Shown piece after piece: positions 57,840 to 64,000 of a stretch of DNA of 64,000 nt. The position numbers and the translations under genes were made by a program. The notes beneath the pieces were generated by a model. That model was not told the origin of the DNA. It ran no database searches and saw nothing but the letters and a program-made list of their open reading frames with translations. The stretch is from Pseudomonas crudilactis (lineage in GTDB: Bacteria > Pseudomonadota > Gammaproteobacteria > Pseudomonadales > Pseudomonadaceae), in the NCBI RefSeq assembly GCF_013433315.1, contig NZ_WXVV01000022.1, forward strand, positions 60,368-124,367, read 5' to 3'. Numbering within the stretch: position 1 is the first letter of the stretch; each line of letters starts with the position of its first letter.

Positions 57840-58538
57840 ATGTCGTCAAACGCGGATCACAACTACGAACTCATTGAGTTCGTGGCTGAAGGCTTGGGCG
57901 AGGCGTTTCTCGCCGAAGTTGCTTTTGTTGGCGGTTGCACAACCGCCATGCTGGTTACAGATACAGCCGTGCTGGACGACATTCGTTTCACTGATGACGT
58001 TGATCTAGTGATCGAGTTGGCCGGTATCAGCGCCTGGAACCAACTCACCGAACGGCTGGCTGCCAAGGGATTCAAGATCACCGGTGAGGACGAGGTCAAT
58101 TGTCGTTTTCGCTTCAATGACGTTGTCGTGGATGTCATGCCTTCCGATCCTGCAGTGCTCGGCTATGCCAACCGCTGGTTCGTCGAGGGGCTGGCGAGGG
58201 CGGATAAATTCACCCTGCCCAGCGGCACTGCCATCCAGATATTCCAGCCTGCATATTTTCTCGCGACGAAACTGGAAGCTTTCGCTGGTCGGGGAAATGG
58301 TGATCCTTATCACAAGGATGTCGAGGACATGATCATCTTGATCGATGGTCGGCCTGAGCTGTTGGAGGAGTTGCGCCAGACTGACAAGGACCTCAAGGCG
58401 TTCATCACAGAGGGAATCCACAAGCTGATGGCGCTCGATGGGGTTGGCTACGTGATCGAAAGTTCAGGCTCGGTGCAGGCGAATCCGGGCAGAGGGCAGA
58501 TTATTCACAGGCGTTTGAAAGCGCTGGCCAACGCATGA
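57840..58538 (+). CDS. AbiEii/MenT-like nucleotidyltransferase
   Basis: 232 residues. The NTase motif is AFVGGCTTAMLVTD (Gly31-Gly32) with RFTDDVDLVIEL (metal-binding Asp53 and Asp55) and a third Asp at 98 (FNDVVVDVMPSD). The family's C-terminal block is present: FLATKLEAFAGRGNGDPYHK, DVEDMIILIDGR, with Lys144, Arg151 and Asp160/Asp163. Relatives such as MenT toxins add nucleotides to tRNA acceptor ends. All catalytic residues seem intact. It overlaps the phosphatase gene by four bases (ATGA), so all three genes are co-translated. Confidence 0.8.
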   Translation: MSSNADHNYELIEFVAEGLGEAFLAEVAFVGGCTTAMLVTDTAVLDDIRFTDDVDLVIELAGISAWNQLTERLAAKGFKITGEDEVNCRFRFNDVVVDVMPSDPAVLGYANRWFVEGLARADKFTLPSGTAIQIFQPAYFLATKLEAFAGRGNGDPYHKDVEDMIILIDGRPELLEELRQTDKDLKAFITEGIHKLMALDGVGYVIESSGSVQANPGRGQIIHRRLKALANA

Positions 58539-59218
58539 GATACCACTCCCGATCAATCACTGGGCAAGCCAGCAGAACAAATAATGACTATGCCGGAGCG
58601 ACCTGTGAGGGTGACGGTGGTTTTTTTGTTGTCGCGGATGGCACTTCCAGGCGCGGCAGTGGACAGCTGGCTGAAAGCTTCGTAAGCGGCATGTTGGCGG
58701 CTCATTCCACACAGGTGGAGCAGGGGGGCTATCCTGCAGAACCCGAAGCTGTTGAGCGTCTATTGGGTTCAATACTGGCGGATTTTCATGCATCGTTGCC
58801 TGCTGATCAGACGGGAGCGATCTGTTACCTGATTGGCTTGGTCGCTCATGGCCGACTCACCGTTGCATACGAAGGTGACTGTTCATGCGGGATTGTGACG
58901 CTGGCGGGAGCCATCGATTGGATTACGCCACCTCACTGCAAGGCCAATTGGCGGCGCGACCGTTCGCACTGCGAGTTGGCGCAAGACCCCGCGCGAAATT
59001 CGGTAACACGATGCTTGAAGATCAATCGGGTTCCGAACCCTGACTTTGTTTGTTGTGCACTGGACGCTGTTGAGCGCTTGGTTTTTGTCACTGATGGCTT
59101 TTGGGCGGACTTGACGCAAGCCCAGCAAAGCAGTTTGTTGGCGGCGCCGGAAAGCGACATTAGCGTTGGCGACGATGATGTCACGTGGATAGATGTTCAG
59201 CTTGGCCAGCAAGACTGA
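58535..59218 (+). CDS. PP2C-like serine/threonine phosphatase
   Basis: 227 residues. PP2C metal-site motifs in order: RTNNDYAGATCEGDGGFFVV with Asp18, ADG at 34-36 (Asp35), VAYEGDCSCGIV (Asp115), FVTDGFWADLT (Asp187) and DDDVTWIDVQL (Asp214/Asp215). It is shorter than stand-alone PP2C phosphatases and lacks the G-G after the ADG motif (ADGTSRRGSG). Linkage by a four-base overlap to the NTase gene suggests that it counters, or responds to, a phosphorylation or nucleotidylation event in the same system. The substrate is unknown. Confidence 0.75.
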   Translation: MRYHSRSITGQASRTNNDYAGATCEGDGGFFVVADGTSRRGSGQLAESFVSGMLAAHSTQVEQGGYPAEPEAVERLLGSILADFHASLPADQTGAICYLIGLVAHGRLTVAYEGDCSCGIVTLAGAIDWITPPHCKANWRRDRSHCELAQDPARNSVTRCLKINRVPNPDFVCCALDAVERLVFVTDGFWADLTQAQQSSLLAAPESDISVGDDDVTWIDVQLGQQD

Positions 59219-59246
59219 AGAGTTGTCTGAATCCAGCGCCATCCCT

Positions 59247-59336
59247 TGTAGGAGTGAGCCTGCTCGCGATAGCGGTGTGTCAGTTGGCAACTAGGTGGCT
59301 GACACTCCGCTATCGCGAGCAGGCTCACTCCTACAG
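59247..59336. repeat. REPIN (GTAGGAGTGAG type) after the phosphatase gene
   Basis: TGTAGGAGTGAGCCTGCTCG and its inverse CGAGCAGGCTCACTCCTACA. Confidence 0.93.
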
Positions 59337-59362
59337 GGGAACGGGTTCATCGTCCGAGATGT

Positions 59363-59400
59363 AAAAAGCCCCCGCAACTGCGAAGTTGCGGGGGCTTTTT
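59363..59400. terminator. Bidirectional terminator between the phosphatase and virJ-like genes
   Basis: AAAAAGCCCCCGCAACT and AGTTGCGGGGGCTTTTT with a four-base loop CGA-type; perfect long stem with poly-A and poly-T flanks. Confidence 0.95.
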
Positions 59401-59416
59401 ATGGGCGTGGCTCAGA

Positions 59417-60712
59417 TCACTCTTCGGCGACCGAGTCCTTGCTCTGGCGCTTCTCGATCAAATCCACCAAACGCTTGGCCAGCGCCGGGTAGTTCTCGTC
59501 GAAGTGGTGGCCACCTGGCAGTTTCACCGCTTCGCCAACAGCAGTCTTGTCCGTGCAACCACTTTCATCGGTCTCTTCTTCACCGTAGATGCACACCACT
59601 TTGGCCGGTGGCAGCTTGGCCATTTCCGGGCCGGTGGCGGCTTCTTTGCCGGCGTTGCCCAACCAGCCTTCGACTTCGATTTCGAAGCTGCCGGTGCGGG
59701 CGAAGGCCAGCAGGATGATTGCGTCGACGCGTTGCTGCTCGGTGTCTGGCAGGCGGTTGTAGATCGCCGGCAACACGTCAGCACCGAACGAGTAACCGGT
59801 GAGGATGAAGCGCTTGGTGCCCCATTTCTGCCGGTAGTGTTGCATCAGTTCGGTCAGGTCCAGAGCGCTTTGCTCCGGGCTCTTGTGCTGCCAGTAGTAG
59901 CGCAGGGTGTCGATGCCGACCACCGGGTAGCCGATCTTGGCCATTTCACCGGCCACGTCGCGGTCGAGGTCGCGCCAGCCGCCGTCACCGGAGAGGAACA
60001 GGGTCACGGTGTCCTTGGCTTGACCGGCCGGCACTTCAACCACCGGGATCGCCAGACCGCCGTTGGCCTTGTCGCCGCCGACGAGGATCTTGCGCAGTTC
60101 GTTGTTCAGCACTTGCGGCAGGTTGATGTCGTAATCGCTGATGCTGGTTTCGGCGTTCGGTTGATCGCGAACGAAACCTGCGCTGGCGTCGTCCGGATTG
60201 TCGTTCCAGGCTGCCAGCCAGTGGCCGTGGGCGGCGGATTTTGGCAGCAGGTGGGTGCAGCCACCTTTTTCCAGGGCCAGATCCACGGAAATGGCTTGGG
60301 CCTTGTCGTCTTTCTGTTCAGCCAACCAACGCCAGGCCAGTACCGCGCCGGGGCCGATACCGCTGACCAAAGTGGCCGGGCCGTTCAGTTCGCGCAGACC
60401 GGTTTGCAGGGCGCGGCTTTGCAGCAGGCAGTCCTTGGGCAGAATCACCTGAACGATCTGCGCCGAAGCGCTACGGCTCAGGGTGGTCAGTTGTTTTTCA
60501 GAGAGTTTCTGGTCGTCGTTGACGGCTACCAGCACCTGCGCCTTGGGCTTGGTGCCGGGAATGACGCGGGTCATGGCGGCGCCATCGGCCGGGTTGAGCT
60601 GTTCGACGGTCGGTTCCGGTGCCGGACGTTTGAGGTACCAGAAACCGCCGCCGGCAATCACGGCCAGCACGATCAGTGCGGCCAGGATGTACTTCAGGGA
60701 GCGTTGAATCAT
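59417..60712 (-). CDS. VirJ/AcvB-like periplasmic alanyl-phosphatidylglycerol hydrolase (PA0919-like)
   Basis: 431 residues. A signal anchor (YILAALIVLAVIAGGGFWYL) leads to a periplasmic alpha/beta hydrolase: oxyanion segment LFLSGDGGWRDLD, nucleophile elbow ILTGYSFGADVLP and a C-terminal GGHHFDENY with the catalytic His. In P. aeruginosa the gene next to the alanyl-PG synthase (PA0919) hydrolyses alanyl-PG and so tunes membrane charge. Here it is downstream of the mprF-like gene with a one-base overlap, so the same pairing is inferred. Confidence 0.85.
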   Translation of the reverse strand: MIQRSLKYILAALIVLAVIAGGGFWYLKRPAPEPTVEQLNPADGAAMTRVIPGTKPKAQVLVAVNDDQKLSEKQLTTLSRSASAQIVQVILPKDCLLQSRALQTGLRELNGPATLVSGIGPGAVLAWRWLAEQKDDKAQAISVDLALEKGGCTHLLPKSAAHGHWLAAWNDNPDDASAGFVRDQPNAETSISDYDINLPQVLNNELRKILVGGDKANGGLAIPVVEVPAGQAKDTVTLFLSGDGGWRDLDRDVAGEMAKIGYPVVGIDTLRYYWQHKSPEQSALDLTELMQHYRQKWGTKRFILTGYSFGADVLPAIYNRLPDTEQQRVDAIILLAFARTGSFEIEVEGWLGNAGKEAATGPEMAKLPPAKVVCIYGEEETDESGCTDKTAVGEAVKLPGGHHFDENYPALAKRLVDLIEKRQSKDSVAEE

Positions 60713-63351
60713 CAGCGTTTCACCAATCCAGTCAAGCCGCCCGCGATCAGGGCAGCAGTGTCGGCCAGCGCCACCAGCGGATCGAGTCCGGCGGGCACGG
60801 CCATATAACGGGGTTCCCAGTCAGGCTGGAACTTGTCTTTGAAGCGGCGCAAGCCTTGGAAGTTGTACAGCTGCTCACCACGGCGGAAAACCATCGAGCC
60901 CAGACGCTGGGTCAGCGGTGCACCACGCCGGGGTTGCAACCCCGACAACGGCACCATGCCCAGGCTGAAGCGCGCGTATCCGTGACTCTTATAGTGTTGA
61001 ATCAGGCCGACCATCATGAACTCCATGGTCAGCTTGGGGGCGTCCGGGTGCGCGCGCATCAGGTCGAGACTGGCCAGGTCGTGGCTGTAAGTCTCGAGCA
61101 GGTTGGCGAATGCCACCGGGCGACCTTCGAAGCGAATCACCGCGATGCGGAAATGCTTCAGGTAATCGTCGCTGAAGCGGCCGAGGGAGAAGCCTTTCTC
61201 ACGCACGTTCTTGCCGGTCAGCCACGCATCGGAAATCACTTTCAGTTCGTCCATCGGCGCCTGACCCGGTTCGTGGATTTCCAGCGACAGGCCGTCGCGG
61301 GTGCCACGGTTCCAGGTGTAGCGCAGGTCCTTCATCTCTTTGCCCTTGGCTTCCAGGTCAAAGCGATGCAGATCGACCCGGGCTTCTTCGCCGAGTTTGA
61401 TCGCGGTCAGGCCGATGTCCATGTAGTACGGCAGGTTCTCCGCGCGCACCTGATAGAACACCGGGCGGGCATGGTGAATGTCGCAGAGGTCGCGGAACTG
61501 CCAGATCATCTCGGCGCGTTGCTGGCCGGGGCCGATCGGGTCGTACAGCGCCACCAGGCTGCGGCCACGGCGTGCATACATCAGGAAGGCTTCGTCGTTC
61601 TGGTGAAACAGCAACGCCTTGTCACCGGTCAGCGCGAGGCCACCGTCGGGTTGTGACGACGCCATCAGAATCTTCGCCGCGCGATCGAGCTCGTCAGGTG
61701 TCGGCAGGTGAATGACCGGGCGCGCGGTGCGCAGCAGCCAGGTCAGCGCGATCACCAGCAACAGCACAGCGGCGCCGAGCAGCGAACGCAGGCCACGCGG
61801 CGCGTCAGCATCCAGCGTGAACTGCCACCACAGTTGATGGCTGTAAGGTACGTCTTGATAGGCAAACAGCAACAGCCACGTCGAAGCGCCCAGCACACAG
61901 AGGCTGGCCACCAGATACAACGGCGAGAACGGCAGTTCGGTCAGGCGGCTCGGGCGATAAAACGAGCGACGGAACACACCGAGCAAGGCTGCGGTGAGGG
62001 TCATCAGCGTCGCTTCTTCCCAGTCGAAGCCTTTAAGCAGCGAGAGCAGGGCGCCGACCAGCAGCAGAATGGTGGTGAGCATCCACGCCGCCGACAAGCG
62101 CCGACGCAGGCCCTGAGCGAGCATCAGGCAGAGCACGCCGATCAGGCTGGCGCCGAAGTGCGAAGCGTCGACCAGACGATGCGGGATCAGAAAGCCGATG
62201 TGCTCCAGGCGTGTGTCGATCTCGGGTGTAGCGCCGGAAAACAGCAGCACCACACCGGACAGGAACACCAACACCGCCAGAATCGGTGCCGCCAGACCGG
62301 AGGCTGCGCGCATGGTTTGAGTCTGAAACAGACGCTGACCTTCGTTGATCAGCAGGAATACGCAGGCGACCAACAGCGGCAGCACCACGTAGATCAGACG
62401 ATAGAGCAGGAGGGCGGCGGCCAGTGGTGCGGCACCGAGCTTGTCGGCGAACGCAGCCAGCAGGATCGCTTCGAATACACCGACGCCACCGGGTACATGG
62501 CTGAGTACGCCGGCAGCCAGTGCCAGCAGGTACACCAACAGGAACGCACCAAACGGTGGCGCTTCCGGCAGCAACAGATAAAGGACCGTGGCGGCAGCCG
62601 CAACGTCGAGGGCGGTAATGATCAGTTGCAGGAAAGTCAGACGACGCCCCGGCAAGCGCAGCGTGCGGCGACCAACCCTGACCAGCAGATTGTCGCGCAA
62701 CGGTTGTTCCGGCAGGCGCCGACGGTAAATGCCAATAGCCAGTACTGCGCCAAGCGCCAGCACGACAGCGGCGACTGTGCCGAGCAGACCTTCGGACAAA
62801 CCCAGGGCTTGAGAGGCAGCAGGCAGGTCGCTCAGCGTTGCCAGTGCAGCCAGCGGCGGCAAGGCGCAACCCAGCGACAGACTGGCGAACAAGGTCATGT
62901 GCGCGACTTCCGACGCCCCCAGACCCAGGCGTGCATATAAACGGTAGCGCACCGAACCGCCGGACAGTAGCGACAGACCGATCGCATTGCCAATCGCAAA
63001 CGCGGTGAAGCCGCCCAGCGCCAATGTGCGCGGCGGCAAGGTCACGCCGGCATAGCGGCTGGCCGACCATTCGTAGCCGAGCAGAATAATGAAACCGACC
63101 ACGGTCGCACCGAAGGCGCCGATCAGCGCGGGTTTCGGTACGTCGAGAATCGAGTCGTGCAGCGCATCGAGATCGAGTTCGGCGAGCAGATGACGACAGG
63201 CAATCAGCGCAATGGCGAACAGCAGCAAAGTCACCGCCAGACCAATCGGTTGTCGGTATTTGCTCAACCGATCCAGCAAGCGCAGACGCTCGGGCTTGAT
63301 CGGATGTTCCGCTGTGACGGTGTCTTGTGGATCAGACGAGTTGGCGCGCAT
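60712..63351 (-). CDS. mprF: Aminoacyl-phosphatidylglycerol synthase, MprF-type
   Basis: 879 residues from ATG 63349-63351 (AGAGGTG site; an in-frame TTG just before is less likely). Residues about 30-540 hold some 13-14 transmembrane helices (flippase domain), including a conserved GGSVRYRLYARLGLGASEVA. The C-terminal synthase domain has ALTGDKALLFHQNDEAFLMY, VYYQVRAENLPYY-like wording and SFDLMRAHPDAPKLTMEFMM-like wording. It transfers Ala or Lys from tRNA to phosphatidylglycerol, lowering sensitivity to cationic peptides. In P. aeruginosa the linked enzyme (PA0920) makes alanyl-PG. Confidence 0.93.
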   Translation of the reverse strand: MRANSSDPQDTVTAEHPIKPERLRLLDRLSKYRQPIGLAVTLLLFAIALIACRHLLAELDLDALHDSILDVPKPALIGAFGATVVGFIILLGYEWSASRYAGVTLPPRTLALGGFTAFAIGNAIGLSLLSGGSVRYRLYARLGLGASEVAHMTLFASLSLGCALPPLAALATLSDLPAASQALGLSEGLLGTVAAVVLALGAVLAIGIYRRRLPEQPLRDNLLVRVGRRTLRLPGRRLTFLQLIITALDVAAAATVLYLLLPEAPPFGAFLLVYLLALAAGVLSHVPGGVGVFEAILLAAFADKLGAAPLAAALLLYRLIYVVLPLLVACVFLLINEGQRLFQTQTMRAASGLAAPILAVLVFLSGVVLLFSGATPEIDTRLEHIGFLIPHRLVDASHFGASLIGVLCLMLAQGLRRRLSAAWMLTTILLLVGALLSLLKGFDWEEATLMTLTAALLGVFRRSFYRPSRLTELPFSPLYLVASLCVLGASTWLLLFAYQDVPYSHQLWWQFTLDADAPRGLRSLLGAAVLLLVIALTWLLRTARPVIHLPTPDELDRAAKILMASSQPDGGLALTGDKALLFHQNDEAFLMYARRGRSLVALYDPIGPGQQRAEMIWQFRDLCDIHHARPVFYQVRAENLPYYMDIGLTAIKLGEEARVDLHRFDLEAKGKEMKDLRYTWNRGTRDGLSLEIHEPGQAPMDELKVISDAWLTGKNVREKGFSLGRFSDDYLKHFRIAVIRFEGRPVAFANLLETYSHDLASLDLMRAHPDAPKLTMEFMMVGLIQHYKSHGYARFSLGMVPLSGLQPRRGAPLTQRLGSMVFRRGEQLYNFQGLRRFKDKFQPDWEPRYMAVPAGLDPLVALADTAALIAGGLTGLVKR

Positions 63352-63592
63352 CAATCACCTCTTGGATTGTGCGCGACAGGATGGAGGTATCCAGCCAAGT
63401 AACCAATCCCTGTAGAAAAAAATAATCACAAAATACTACGCCTCTCACCGGGTATCGGCGAGGGCAGTTCCTGGATTGCAGACGCCTTGCCTGCGACTCA
63501 AGCATAGTCGCAAGTGAGGGCTTCTGAAGATCCCAAGCGGTTCACTGCACAGTGACAGATCATTGTTGCGAAAGGACTTTTTCAACAGATAC

Positions 63593-63624
63593 AAAAAAGG
63601 CCACTCTTTCGAGTAGCCTTTTTT
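63593..63624 (-). terminator. Terminator of the first tRNA-Met gene
   Basis: AAAAAAGGC...ACTC-TTTC-GAGT...GCCTTTTTT, just downstream of the tRNA on the minus strand; an identical copy is at 63892-63923. Confidence 0.9.
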
Positions 63625-63630
63625 GATGTT

Positions 63631-63707
<77 letters not shown>

Positions 63708-63720
63708 TCTGTGTGGCGGC

Positions 63721-63748
63721 ATTCTACAGACGAACGACGGAGTGTCAA
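63721..63748 (-). promoter_or_regulatory. Promoter of the first tRNA-Met gene
   Basis: On the minus strand TTGACA (63743-63748), a 16-base spacer and TAGAAT (63721-63726), 13 bases before the tRNA 5' end. Confidence 0.8.
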
Positions 63749-63891
63749 CCGCTAATCCCGCAAAGGGTCAAATAAGTGTGCAATCGCGTCAAACGGTCGC
63801 AGGTCGAGCGTTAAGTTTCGGAAATGCAACGAATTCCTGTTTGGCGATCACTTCTCTATAAGAGGAGGGATTCCACAAAACAGACGCGCAC

Positions 63892-63923
63892 AAAAAAGGC
63901 CACTCTTTCGAGTAGCCTTTTTT
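63892..63923 (-). terminator. Terminator of the second tRNA-Met gene
   Basis: Identical in sequence to the terminator at 63593-63624, shifted by 299 bases. Confidence 0.9.
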
Positions 63924-63929
63924 GATGTT

Positions 63930-64000
<71 letters not shown>

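Noticed and set aside
16126..59336. CRISPR array
   Set aside because: The repeated 20-base units are REP sequences in inverted pairs at scattered places, without regular spacers or cas genes.

Overview
The window is a Pseudomonas chromosome segment, most likely from the P. fluorescens group. It carries the conserved order mutS - tailocin locus - cinA - recA - recX, together with erdR-dgkA, a finR/fpr divergent pair, rhlG and an mprF/virJ pair. It is also dotted with REP/REPIN elements of the GTGGGAGCGAG and GTAGGAGTGAG types typical of this group. All identifications rest on reading the sequence and recalled family knowledge; no database search was run.

Layout. (1) 1-4101: the N-terminal part of mutS (minus strand), a membrane-anchored winged-helix regulator with a FidL-like partner, a DUF1090 periplasmic protein and a small lipoprotein. 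(2) 4189-39791: a capsid-less contractile tailocin locus under one LexA-like repressor (prtR). A strong sigma70 promoter at 5104-5132 is overlaid by copies of the palindrome ATGC-N6-GCAT, which recurs upstream of prtR. A leader follows, ending in an intrinsic terminator, then two orphan fibre-chaperone genes and a holin. Next come a complete P2-like tail (7235-20997) and a complete Mu-like tail (21148-30953), each with its own sheath, tube, frameshifted assembly chaperone, tape measure and baseplate. After these lie five consecutive fibre-plus-chaperone cassettes (30967-38691) and one lysis group (endolysin, Rz, embedded Rz1). A single holin in front and a single endolysin/spanin set behind bracket both tails, so the particles are probably made and released together. 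DNA damage would activate RecA, PrtR would self-cleave, and the promoter would open. (3) 39859-48207: cinA, the LexA-box-controlled recA with recX, a LOG-like protein, small proteins, tapT, erdR, dgkA, finR and fpr. (4) 48366-55901: a housekeeping stretch with trmO, rhlG, yehS-like, an unusual RsuA-like protein, a GNAT, rimO and kup. (5) 56101-59218: a DUF3077 gene behind a structured leader, then a tight operon of a winged-helix protein, an AbiEii-like nucleotidyltransferase and a PP2C-like phosphatase, which looks like an undescribed toxin-antitoxin or defence unit. (6) 59417-64000: the virJ-like and mprF-like lipid-modification pair and two tandem initiator tRNA-Met genes, the second cut by the window edge.

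The most notable items are the five-fold fibre array with graded start codons, the many intrinsic terminators inside the tailocin operon (which call for antitermination or internal promoters), the four matching operators, the seven-fold 41-residue repeat in one tape measure, and the HTH/NTase/PP2C operon.
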